Source: an uncultured Succinivibrionaceae bacterium
GTDB lineage: Bacteria > Pseudomonadota > Gammaproteobacteria > Enterobacterales > Succinivibrionaceae
Assembly: GCA_949286015.1 (NCBI GenBank)
Contig: CASEBB010000015.1
Span: 1-32,524 of the forward strand
Length of the DNA: 32,524 nt
Reading direction: 5' to 3'
Positions 25,220 to 32,524 of the stretch are shown here, one piece after another (position 1 is the first letter of the stretch; every line of letters starts with the position of its first letter). The position numbers and the translations under genes were made by a program. The notes under the pieces were generated by a model. The model was not told where the DNA came from. It made no database searches and worked only from the letters and a program-made list of their open reading frames with translations.

Positions 25220-25651
25220 ATGCTTACAGCTGAGGAGAAAAAAGCAGCCCTCTGGGAGCTGTCTTTTAACTGGCTTAAGGCGCTTAAGCTCTTTTTCTTT
25301 TGCTTAGCGGCTTTTTCGGTAGGCTTAACGGCTCTGTACTGGACGCTTGATGAGCAGTATGGCCAGCGCCTTGAGGCGGTAAAAGCGCAGCTTTTACGGG
25401 ATATGGATGCCTTAGAGGAGCACTACTCCTATAAGCCGTTAGCCTCGCTCTATGAGGGCGTAGTGGCCTTTGGGGGGAAGGCTGACTTTGATGCCACTAA
25501 GGCGGTGGTGATTCCAAGTACCGAGCGCCTGAATAAAGAGCAATTAGTGGCAGTAAAGGGCCAGAGACGTGAGGTGGCACCGAGCGTCTATGAGGTGCGC
25601 TTTATTGCGGCTGCTGATAGCGCGGCTCAGACCGAGACTTTGGACGAGTAA
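25220..25651 (+). CDS. Small single-pass membrane protein, partner of the ATPase
   Basis: 143 residues, family not recognised. Residues 22-43 (LKLFFFCLAAFSVGLTALYW) form one membrane segment after a short charged N-terminus. The rest is probably periplasmic: a helix with acidic and basic residues (45-68), then SYKPLASLYEGVVAFGGKADF and a likely beta-rich part ending in VYEVRFIAA. It starts 11 bases past the ATPase stop with AGGAGG 5 bases before ATG, so it is co-transcribed and strongly translated. By position it could play the role of GspB/ExeB, which pairs with GspA/ExeA, but no GspB sequence motif was identified. Confidence 0.8.
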   Translation: MLTAEEKKAALWELSFNWLKALKLFFFCLAAFSVGLTALYWTLDEQYGQRLEAVKAQLLRDMDALEEHYSYKPLASLYEGVVAFGGKADFDATKAVVIPSTERLNKEQLVAVKGQRREVAPSVYEVRFIAAADSAAQTETLDE

Positions 25652-25703
25652 GAAGTCACGGCTGCGGCTAAAGAGTAGCAAGCAACAGAGCAGCGTACTG
25701 CTC

Positions 25704-25756
25704 ACAGCGTAGAGACCATCCCTTGCGTCTTAGGGGACGCAAGTACTCTACGCTGT
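25704..25756 (+). terminator. Two-tier hairpin after the ExeA-like operon
   Basis: ACAGCGTAGAG (25704-25714) pairs perfectly with CTCTACGCTGT (25746-25756). Inside it CTTGCGTC (25722-25729) pairs with GACGCAAG (25736-25743) around TTAGGG. A T-run is absent. It may end the operon transcript or be part of a structured RNA. Confidence 0.6.
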
Positions 25757-26858
25757 ACCCAAGAGACGGGATGATAAGCTAAGCCAGTAGACGGAGCTGG
25801 CGGTGATAGGCTCAGACGGGAGTAGGGGCTAAAGCTAAAGAAGCGTGGCTGTTGCGTCTTTGCGGTTCAATGGTGCAGCCGTACAGATAGGGATAGCGCG
25901 TGATAGAGCTTGGTGGGCTGTAGTAGGAGGTAGGTAGTAGCGATCAGAGCGCGCTGCGCCTTTTCTCCACTAAATTATCTTTTAGCGCTGTGCTGAGGCT
26001 ATCTTTGCATGTGAGAGCATGGTGACGCGTGATTGAGCTTGTGTGTTTACGCAGATGGGCACAGGGAAGCGTGAACAGAGCCTGCCCCAATGATACCAGC
26101 TCTGGTAGCAAAAGAGCTTAAATAGCACGTTTGCTGGGGACAGTGGTGGAGATCGTAGGAACAGAGCAAGCCCACGGAGAATGCTGTGCTGCTTAGATTA
26201 AACGCCGTGGTCGTAGCTGTGGATGCTTGCCTGTGGAAAACAGTGTGGAGTGGCCTTTTACTGCCATAAAAGCGCAGAGAAATGCCTAAACAGCATCTCA
26301 AGAGCAGGGTGTAACCACAAAGAGCGCGGCAGAAGTCTACACAGGGGTAAAAGTGCTCATAATTGACCTTGTTAAATGGCTTTGAGCAAAAATGCCTTAT
26401 ACCCACAGGTGTTGCTGCTTTTTCTGCTCTGTCATTTAACACGCATTATGGTTTTGGTGGATAGGCGTATGTTGTTACCACGCTGGCTTTTGCGCATCAG
26501 GAGCATGCTGCCGCTCCCGATCCTGCTGCTAATGATTCTCTTGGGGAGTCTTAAATCAGACTCTGTGTGGGCCGTGTCTGCAGCTTAATCGCGAGTAATA
26601 GGGCTTGTGAACAGAGCGCAGCTCTTAAAGTGGGGGCCTCACTTCAAGGTAAATGACGCAGGACGGCGCTATCTTGAGGTAACACTTGCTAAGGCCAATG
26701 GTGCCGCTTCTTTGGAGCAAGATAAAGGCTCTTGATCGCGTTCTCGGGCTCTTTGCTTAGCCCCAGTAGAGTCACCGTAAATCTTTGTCTGCTGCCTTCG
26801 CAAACGCGGTCAATGCTGTAGAGAAGGTGGCTGTGGCGATAGGAAAAGAGAAAAGTGA

Positions 26859-26871
26859 GGGGCGGGCGCTG
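26859..26871 (+). repeat. GGGGCGGGCGCTG motif, copy 3
   Basis: Exact 13-mer about 110 bases beyond the 3' end of the minus-strand SH3 gene, still in + orientation. Confidence 0.8.
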
Positions 26872-26937
26872 GAATGGTGAGGGATGGTGGGGTAAGAACG
26901 TAGCTGGGAGTGAGTCGCCGTAAGAGGCAGGGCGTTA

Positions 26938-26960
26938 AGCGGCCTCAAGTAAAGGCCGCT
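26938..26960 (-). terminator. Hairpin downstream of the SH3 gene
   Basis: AGCGGCC (26938-26944) pairs with GGCCGCT (26954-26960). On the minus strand only TTAACG follows, so termination is uncertain. Confidence 0.4.
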
Positions 26961-26981
26961 CTTAGAGCCATGGCGCTTAGC

Positions 26982-27740
26982 TTAGTAGCGCTCGCGCTTT
27001 TGCTTGCGCGTTGGGCGGGGAATAAACACAAAGATCACACCAGCAATGGCACCGCAAAACGCGATAATCGCACCCTGCATCCACCAGCGCATTTGCATGT
27101 CGAGATCCTTGGTCTCTAAGCGCTCAGAAGCATCACGATAGAGCGTATCCAGCTCCTCAATCGTAGCATCACGCTGCGTTAAGGTGCTCTTCAGCTCAGT
27201 GTTTTCTTGCGTCATGGTGCTCAGCTGGGCCTCGACTTCCTTTAAGCGGGCTGCCAGCTCGTTATCGTAGTTGTCTAAGCGGTACTGCAGATCGTTGATC
27301 GTGCCTTTCAGTTGCTCGACTAAGGGTGCACCACAGATGTCAGGTTGAATGGTGTCCAGAGGCATCCAAAAGGTCTTACCCTCGCTGTCTGCTAACTGGG
27401 CATAACGGCCATTGTCAGAGTAGCGGCGAAAGGTCAATTGCTCACCAATTTCGCGTTTACCGGTGACGCGATAGCCCTCACCTGGTCCCGAGCGAGTCCA
27501 GACGGTGTTCTTATCGGAGACGTAGACGGGGCCACCCACGTAGTAGCCATTGCGGTCTGGTTGTGGAGCTGGTTGGGCTTCAGGTGCGGCCTCGGCAGGG
27601 GCAGTAGTGGTCGCGGTAGCTGGAGCTGGCGCTGGATTTTCCTCGCTTGCCTGCACTGTGCTGCTGCCTAAAAGCAGACTAAAGAGCGTAGCCAGCACAC
27701 ACAAAAACCCTAGGTTATGAAGTGAGTTCTGTTTCTGCAT
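26982..27740 (-). CDS. ygiM: SH3-domain membrane protein, YgiM/TIGR04211 type
   Basis: 252 residues from ATG 27740. A signal peptide (1-32, with LGFLCVLATLFSLLLG and cleavage near VQASE) is followed by an Ala/Pro/Thr linker (35-62). A bacterial SH3 domain (about 66-137, VYVSDKNTVWTRSGPG...WMPLDTIQ), a coiled coil (140-215), a membrane segment (220-241) and a basic cytoplasmic tail (RPTRKQKRERY) come next. This is the order seen in E. coli YgiM. The neighbour glnE, divergent here, supports the assignment: ygiM lies between glnE and cca in E. coli. Function is unknown; binding to cell wall or envelope is assumed from the SH3b fold. An ATG at 27770 would add 10 residues. No good ribosome site at either. 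Confidence 0.88.
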   Translation of the reverse strand: MQKQNSLHNLGFLCVLATLFSLLLGSSTVQASEENPAPAPATATTTAPAEAAPEAQPAPQPDRNGYYVGGPVYVSDKNTVWTRSGPGEGYRVTGKREIGEQLTFRRYSDNGRYAQLADSEGKTFWMPLDTIQPDICGAPLVEQLKGTINDLQYRLDNYDNELAARLKEVEAQLSTMTQENTELKSTLTQRDATIEELDTLYRDASERLETKDLDMQMRWWMQGAIIAFCGAIAGVIFVFIPRPTRKQKRERY

Positions 27741-28682
27741 AAAAACTTCGTTGCGTGAAGCGCGCACCATGTGCTGCTATCCATGGGATGGATAAGCGCT
27801 TAAGTTGAGCCAAAGGAGGTGGCCACGGGAGTAGAGGCAAAGGGCGCGGCAAGAGAAAAGCTTGAGAAAGCAAAAAGAGTGTGGAGGTACAGCGTTGTAA
27901 GTTGCTGCTGCCGCCAGCACGGGGGTTCTTTGGAGAAGAAACCGGCGCTAATGATACCACACCGCCATATGTAGCGAGGTTTTGCCGTGCAGGCAGGGCT
28001 GGGGTGCTATGGCTTTTAGTTTGAGGTTTCAAGCGTAAAGGCAGATAGTGGTGCGTTTTGGGGCTGCGGGGCGTAGTGAGGCTAGATGGCTCATAGCTTA
28101 GCTTCAGGAACTCTCGGCACCACCACCACCACCACCACCACCACTACGTTCCCCAATCTCAAGGGCAGACGCTTTACTCAAAGCAAGATCAAAGGGCCGA
28201 TCCACTCTCAAAGTATGATCTGGACATGGTCATTACCACCATAACCGCCATTACCACCACGTCGCCTCAAGCTCAAGTGCAGCCGCCTTACTCTAAGTGA
28301 GGCCAAAGGGCCCTATCCACTCTCAGAGTATGCTCTGACCATGGCCATTACCACCTTAACCGCCAGCACCACCATGTCACCTCAATCCCAAAGGCTACCG
28401 CCTGTACTTTGAGTATTGCCAATATCCATTAGCAGTTATCCTCCGTCTGCCCCGCATCAAGACAAAAGCACCACCAGTAGCGCACAGCACTGGTGCATCT
28501 CAGCCCATCCCCTCACCATCATGGTCTAGCAACGTGCATCATCTCCCGCTTCACAACAGCAATGCGTGGCAAGCCCCCAGCTATTGGTTACAATGAGTGC
28601 TGACTACCCAAAGCGGCAGTCCTAATTTTGGGCAACCCCCCAAGAAAACGGTGCACCCAGATAAGTAGAGGAGGGCGGAAGC
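27741..28682. other. 0.94-kb divergent gap upstream of glnE
   Basis: Holds a (CAC)9 microsatellite and a ~114-bp tandem repeat. The minus frames at 27715-28032 and 28581-28901 lack ribosome sites and are not called. No clear promoter was found. Confidence 0.55.
28104..28430 (+). repeat. 114-bp tandem repeat with (CAC)9 tract
   Basis: CAAAGGGCC blocks at 28190 and 28304 set a 114-bp period. Each is followed by TATCCACTCTCA, a CATTACCACC block, TCACCTCAA-like and CCGCCTTACT-like blocks. The unit at 28104-28189 is partial and its trinucleotide part has expanded to nine CAC (28118-28144). In the second unit TCAGAG-TATG-CTCTGA forms a hairpin. Confidence 0.75.
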
Positions 28683-31600
28683 ATGCAGGTGATGCCTGAT
28701 TACCCTTACGCGATTTTCCCTGACCCAGACCATTTGCCTCAGCTCCCAGACGAGCTCCTGCAAGACGGGCAAAACTTTTACAATCGCCTGCAACAACGCG
28801 CATCCCCAGAGGATATGGCCATCTTTGATAGCCGCCCTGAGCTCATGTATATCCTCTCCATGTCCGACTTTGTAGCTAAGGCGCTCATCCAATACCCGCA
28901 TGAGTGTGCTCAGTTAATCGCGGACGGCGCCCTCGATAACCCTTACTACTCTCTGGACATCACCGACGAGGTTAACGCCCGTCTGGTACCAAACATCAAT
29001 GACATCGAGCTCAAAAAGCGCATGCGTATCCTTCGCCGTGTCCACATGGTGCCGATCGCATGGCGTGATCTCACCGGCCGAGCCGACATCGAAGAGATCT
29101 TTGTTTCGCTGTCTAACTTAGCTGAGAGCATCGTAGTGCGTACCGTGGATATTGTGCGTGCCAACATGCTCAACGTCTTTGGCCAAGCCTACGATAAGAA
29201 CGGCGCCGTCATGCCAATGCTGATCTTAGGCATGGGCAAACTCGGCGGTGGTGAGCTCAACTTCTCCTCAGACATCGATCTTATCTGCTGCTACCCTTAT
29301 GACGGTATGACCAGCGCTGGCAGCCGCTCTATCTCCCATCAGGAGTACTTTACTAAGGTCGTGCAGCGCCTTGCTAACCTGCTCTCCGATACCACGGTCG
29401 ATTCCTTCTGTTACCGCATAGATTTACGTCTGCGTCCTTTTGGTGATGCGGGCCCACTGGTGTCGTCCTTTGACGCCTTATCGGTGTACTACGAGACCCA
29501 AGGTCGCACATGGGAGCGCTATGCCTTAGTTAAGGCTCGCCTCTTAGGCAGTCACCATGAGTGGAGCCACTACGGTGATGAGCTCATTGAGCTCTTACGT
29601 CCTTTTGTCTACCGCCGTTACCTCGATTACGGCGCTATTGAGTCGCTGCGTAAGCTCAAGCGCATGATTGAATCCGAGGTGCGTCGCCGTAACCTCATTG
29701 ATAACTTTAAACTGGGCTCTGGCGGTATCCGCGAGATTGAGTTCATTGCGCAGGTCTTTGAGTTAATGCGCGGTGGTCGTATGCAGGAAATGGTGGAGCG
29801 TAGCCTGCGTAAGACCCTGCGTAATATCAGCAAGCTGCAACTGCTGCCTGACGATGTCTGCGTCCTCTTAGATGAGTGCTATATCTACCTGCGCCGCTTA
29901 GAGAACATCACGCAGATGCTCGCGGACAAGCAGACGCAAACGCTGCCTACCACCGAAAAAGACCGCCTGCGTGTGGCCATTGGTATGAACAAGAGCTCCT
30001 TTGCCGAACTGCAAGAGGAACTGGAGCAGGTTCGTACCAAGGTGCACCAAGAGTTCGTGGCAGTGATGCGTGATGATGACAGCGAAGAGCACGAGCTGGC
30101 CACAGAGAATGTGGAGCTGTGGGAGTCTACCTTAGGGGTAGACGAGCTGGCCTCGGTCTTAGAGCCCTTGCTGCTAGCTGCGCAGAGCCCAGAGACGGCG
30201 GCGCAGAAAAAAGAGGCCGTGCAATTGGCTGTGGCCTCCGGCGTCGCGGCTACCAGCAAAACGCCTCTGGGCGGTGGTGCCAATACGGCAGCAGCGGCTG
30301 CAGCAGCCGCTGAGGCGAGTGCTGCAGCGTCAGCTGCGGCTGCGGTAACGGAGCAGTTGCCTCCACAGGATATCCCTGAGGCGATTCGCAAGGAAGCCTT
30401 ATCACTGGCGCAGTCTATTCATGAGCTACGTCATGCCTTAGGGCGTATGCCTGTGGGCCCTATTGGCCGTGACACGCTGGTGCGTCTCATGCCCAAGCTG
30501 ATTCGTGACGTGATGCGCTATCCTAATGCCACCTCCCTCTTTAAGAAAGTGGCGCTGCTTCTTGAGAAGATTGCGCTGCGTACTACGTACTTACAGCTGC
30601 TTCTTGAGAACGCTGGTACCCGTGAAAAGCTCTTAGCGCTGCTCAATGGCAACAACTTCGCTGGTGCTCTGATCTCGGCTCACCCCATCTTGCTCGACGA
30701 GCTGATTGCCCCGCGCTACTTTAAAGCGCCACCACGTCCTGAGGAGTATCTGGCGTGGCTTAATGAGCGCCTGTTGCGTATCGATCCTGACGATCTTGAG
30801 GAGCAGATGGAAGAGCTGCGCCTCTTTAAGAAGATCATGGTGCTGCGTATTGCCATGTCCGATCAGAGCCAGAGCTTACCGCTCATGAAGATCTCTGACT
30901 CCTTGACGTGGCTGGCAGAGGCCATTATCCGCGAACTGGCGATGCTGGCGTGGAAGCAAACGGTCAATAAGTACGGCACGCCTACTGACCGCGATATCAA
31001 CAACCCAGGCTTTGCGGTGATTGGCTATGGCAAGTTAGGTGGCATTGAGCTGGGCTATAAGTCCGACCTCGATATGGTCTTTATCCGTGAGGTCTCTGAC
31101 GAGATGACCACCGGTGTCAGCGGTAGTGATGGCACCGTCACTAACAGCGTACCTGCGGCCATGTTCTATCAGCGCTTTGTCCAGCGCTTTATGCACCTGT
31201 GCACGACGCGGATGAGCGGTGGTGTGCTCTACGACCTCGACATGCGCTTACGTCCAGATGGCGATTCTGGTGTGCTCATGACTGACTTAGAGGCCTACGA
31301 GAACTACCAAAAGAACAGAGCATGGACATGGGAGCACCAAGCTCTGGTTCGAGCTCGTGCGGTGGCGGGATCACCTGAGGTGATTGCGGGCTTTAATAAG
31401 ATCCGTGATGAGGTCTTACGCACCCCACGTGATGAGAAGCAGCTCATCGATGACGTCTATGCCATGCGGATGAAGATGCGCAATTACTTAGACCGCAGCT
31501 CGGACAAGCTCTTTGACCTTAAGCAAGGTAAGGGCGGCATGGTCGACATCGAGTTTATTGCGCAGTACCTGCTCTTACGTGAGGCGCCACGTCAGCCTGA

Positions 31601-31886
31601 TATGGTGCTGTGGTCTGATAATGTGCGTATCTTTGATGAGTGTGCGCGTTTGGGGATCTTAAGTGAGGAGACGACGGCTACCCTCAAAAACGCCTATCTG
31701 GCAATTCGTGAGTGCTACCACCGCATTAGCTTAGCGGACTTACCACGTATTGTGGCGATGGAGGATAGACCAAAGGCGTGTGATGATGTCGCTGTGATCT
31801 TTGCGGAGATCTTTAAGGAGGCGGCAGAGCGCTTTGTGCCACCGCAGTACAGCAAGCAGAACTCACTGCCGTCGGTGACGCTGTAA
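28683..31886 (+). CDS. glnE: Bifunctional glutamine synthetase adenylyltransferase/removase GlnE
   Basis: 1067 residues; E. coli GlnE has 946. It adenylylates and deadenylylates glutamine synthetase in response to PII and glutamine. The two nucleotidyltransferase domains are clear: deadenylylase motif GMGKLGGGELNFSSDIDLI (183-201) and adenylylase motif GYGKLGGIELGYKSDLDMVF (781-800), each with the Asp-x-Asp metal pair. RIDLRLRPFG and DMRLRPDG, and GSGGIREIEF and GKGGMVDIEF, complete the paired domains. A low-complexity insert (~497-557) with long Ala runs sits in the linker and explains the extra length. AGGAGG lies 7 bases before ATG 28683. Terminator downstream. No glnA, glnB or hldE is in the window. 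Confidence 0.95.
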   Translation: MQVMPDYPYAIFPDPDHLPQLPDELLQDGQNFYNRLQQRASPEDMAIFDSRPELMYILSMSDFVAKALIQYPHECAQLIADGALDNPYYSLDITDEVNARLVPNINDIELKKRMRILRRVHMVPIAWRDLTGRADIEEIFVSLSNLAESIVVRTVDIVRANMLNVFGQAYDKNGAVMPMLILGMGKLGGGELNFSSDIDLICCYPYDGMTSAGSRSISHQEYFTKVVQRLANLLSDTTVDSFCYRIDLRLRPFGDAGPLVSSFDALSVYYETQGRTWERYALVKARLLGSHHEWSHYGDELIELLRPFVYRRYLDYGAIESLRKLKRMIESEVRRRNLIDNFKLGSGGIREIEFIAQVFELMRGGRMQEMVERSLRKTLRNISKLQLLPDDVCVLLDECYIYLRRLENITQMLADKQTQTLPTTEKDRLRVAIGMNKSSFAELQEELEQVRTKVHQEFVAVMRDDDSEEHELATENVELWESTLGVDELASVLEPLLLAAQSPETAAQKKEAVQLAVASGVAATSKTPLGGGANTAAAAAAAAEASAAASAAAAVTEQLPPQDIPEAIRKEALSLAQSIHELRHALGRMPVGPIGRDTLVRLMPKLIRDVMRYPNATSLFKKVALLLEKIALRTTYLQLLLENAGTREKLLALLNGNNFAGALISAHPILLDELIAPRYFKAPPRPEEYLAWLNERLLRIDPDDLEEQMEELRLFKKIMVLRIAMSDQSQSLPLMKISDSLTWLAEAIIRELAMLAWKQTVNKYGTPTDRDINNPGFAVIGYGKLGGIELGYKSDLDMVFIREVSDEMTTGVSGSDGTVTNSVPAAMFYQRFVQRFMHLCTTRMSGGVLYDLDMRLRPDGDSGVLMTDLEAYENYQKNRAWTWEHQALVRARAVAGSPEVIAGFNKIRDEVLRTPRDEKQLIDDVYAMRMKMRNYLDRSSDKLFDLKQGKGGMVDIEFIAQYLLLREAPRQPDMVLWSDNVRIFDECARLGILSEETTATLKNAYLAIRECYHRISLADLPRIVAMEDRPKACDDVAVIFAEIFKEAAERFVPPQYSKQNSLPSVTL

Positions 31887-31918
31887 GGTTAGGTAGGGTA
31901 GGGTAAGGTAGGTTAAGG
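31887..31918 (+). repeat. GGTTAGGTA-type G-rich repeat after the glnE stop
   Basis: Seven G-runs of 2-3 (GG or GGG) separated by TA, TTA, TAA or TTAA begin right after the stop. The pattern could form a two-tetrad quadruplex in DNA or in the glnE mRNA 3' end. Confidence 0.7.
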
Positions 31919-31982
31919 AAAAGGCCGGAGGAGAGCCATCACTCTGCGTAGTGGTGTGGTGGCTGCCTGCGGCTTTTCTTTG
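31919..31982 (+). terminator. Terminator of glnE
   Basis: AAGGCCG and GCCATCAC pair with GTGGTGGC (one G-U) and CGGCTTTT around a ~13-base loop. CTTTG follows. Confidence 0.65.
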
Positions 31983-32064
31983 AGATGCGGCGCCGTGTGC
32001 CGCGTGCACCTTTGGGGCCTTGGGGTAAGGTGGGGACTTGAATGCTGTGTACGTGCAGACAGCA

Positions 32065-32077
32065 GGGGCGGGCGCTG
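32065..32077 (+). repeat. GGGGCGGGCGCTG motif, copy 4
   Basis: Exact 13-mer 178 bases past the glnE stop. Confidence 0.8.
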
Positions 32078-32143
32078 TTAAGGGGAATCCCTTCAAGCTT
32101 CTGCTGTTAGAAGAACTGAGCGACCAAGGTTCTTTATGCCTAT

Positions 32144-32484
32144 GTGGACGGCAAAAGCGTTGCGACAAAGGTTCCGCGCAAGATCACTCTGCGAGCTATC
32201 CGTATCCTTGATCCAAGGAAAGGCCCAACTTGGGTACTGACTAACTTGCCTGAAGCAGTACCAGCTGAGGTCGTATTGAGAGTGTGGAGCAAATCCGTAA
32301 AACTTGCGCGCAGCCTTGGGGTGAGAAGATACTTGCAGCTGTGGGGAAAGCAGGGACTATCATGCCCTAACTTTACAGCGGCGCACTAACTATCGGAGAC
32401 ACAGAGCGGCTTCTTGCCGGTGATCGGGTGAAGTCTCCATGTGCTTACGCACATGGCTTCCTCCCGTTTTAATAGGGAGGGTCC
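32144..32484 (+). pseudogene. Possible degenerate transposase (IS200/IS605 OrfB-like end)
   Basis: The frame to 32389 reads PRKITLRAIRILDPRKGP then TWVLTNLPEAVPAEV, protein-like but unassigned. In another frame KILAAVGKAGTIMP-stop (to about 32372), then in-frame again LYSGALTIGDTERLLAGDRVKSP to the TAA at 32470-32472, has the look of a TnpB/OrfB C-terminal end (family pattern ...NILAAG...VKQ). The frames are broken by stops and shifts. The following hairpin fits the right end of such elements. Family assignment is a weak inference. Confidence 0.25.
32437..32480 (+). repeat. Two adjacent hairpins at the window end
   Basis: CCATGTGC-TTAC-GCACATGG (32437-32456), then CCTCCC/GGGAGG (32460-32480). 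Perfect 8-bp and 6-bp stems with no T-run. Subterminal hairpins of this kind occur at the ends of IS200/IS605 elements; a terminator for an unseen gene is the alternative. Confidence 0.55.
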
Positions 32485-32524
32485 TGAACAAGAATACAAT
32501 CCTACCTCAGCACCGTTCCAAACA

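Larger units (their letters stand above)
25652..26981. other. 1.3-kb gap between the ExeA-like operon and the SH3 protein
   Basis: Holds the two-tier hairpin (25704-25756), a GGGGCGGGCGCTG motif (26859-26871) and the minus-strand hairpin ending the SH3 gene. The hydrophobic 70-codon frame at 26376-26588 and the 131-codon minus frame at 26047-26442 have no ribosome site or recognisable domain and are not called. Confidence 0.5.
31983..32524. other. Window end: gap with transposase-like remnants
   Basis: Contains a GGGGCGGGCGCTG motif (32065-32077), the remnant frames described next and two hairpins. No intact gene. Confidence 0.5.

Noticed and set aside
26047-26588. 131-codon minus ORF and 70-codon hydrophobic + ORF
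   Set aside because: No ribosome site, no known family, and Cys/Ser/Leu-rich composition expected of random frames here. A small membrane protein at 26376 cannot be fully excluded.
28118-28144. (CAC)9 as a His or Thr-rich coding tract
   Set aside because: No ORF with start signals spans it on either strand; it is part of a non-coding tandem repeat.
29885-30391. 168-codon minus ORF inside glnE
   Set aside because: A shadow of the Ala-rich segment of glnE; it reads as Ser/Ala runs and lies antisense to a clear gene.

Overview
The window looks like a chromosomal segment of an anaerobic or microaerophilic gammaproteobacterium, most plausibly a Succinivibrionaceae-type gut organism (Anaerobiospirillum or Succinivibrio relatives). 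This is inferred from gene content and local gene order, not from a marker gene. Evidence: cca, uppP, folB, tsaD, rpsU, a YgiM-type SH3 protein and glnE all lie within 18 kb. In E. coli they form one block (glnE-ygiF-ygiM-cca-uppP-folB-plsY-tsaD-rpsU). A fumarate/aspartate pair, aspA-dcuA, is also present. Coding regions use TTA leucine codons heavily and are separated by unusually long, repeat-rich gaps.

Layout. 1-1530: mostly non-coding, with a class III ribonucleotide reductase 3' remnant and a pyrimidine microsatellite. 1531-2436: TatD-family metal hydrolase. 3075-3638 (-): DsbB. 5270-8384: aspA and dcuA, a C4-dicarboxylate pair in which aspartate is deaminated to fumarate and the antiporter exchanges substrates and succinate. 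8847-10838 (-): AAA-ATPase with a PD-(D/E)XK domain. 11830-13452: Na+/H+ antiporter NhaB. 13923-15206: cca. 15699-16541 (-): uppP. 16952-18897 (-): tight tsaD-folB-folK operon. 19856-20071: rpsU, divergent from tsaD. 21023-22054: degenerate HAD protein with a charged helical tail. 23043-25651: two-gene operon of an ExeA/GspA-like membrane AAA+ ATPase and a small membrane protein. 26982-27740 (-): YgiM-type SH3 protein. 28683-31886: glnE with an Ala-rich insertion. 31887-32524: terminator, G-rich repeat and a probable transposase remnant with terminal hairpins.

The genes are mostly housekeeping: tRNA maturation (cca, tsaD), folate synthesis (folB, folK), undecaprenyl phosphate recycling (uppP), nitrogen control (glnE), disulfide formation (dsbB) and ion or dicarboxylate transport. 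The least explained items are the ExeA-like operon, the HAD-tail protein and the intergenic repeats. The repeats comprise a dispersed MITE-like family of four copies, a second hairpin family, 162-bp, 114-bp, 78-bp and 17-bp tandem repeats, and a recurring GGGGCGGGCGCTG motif that is always on the + strand.

All calls come from reading the sequence and recalled family features. No database search or structure prediction was run.
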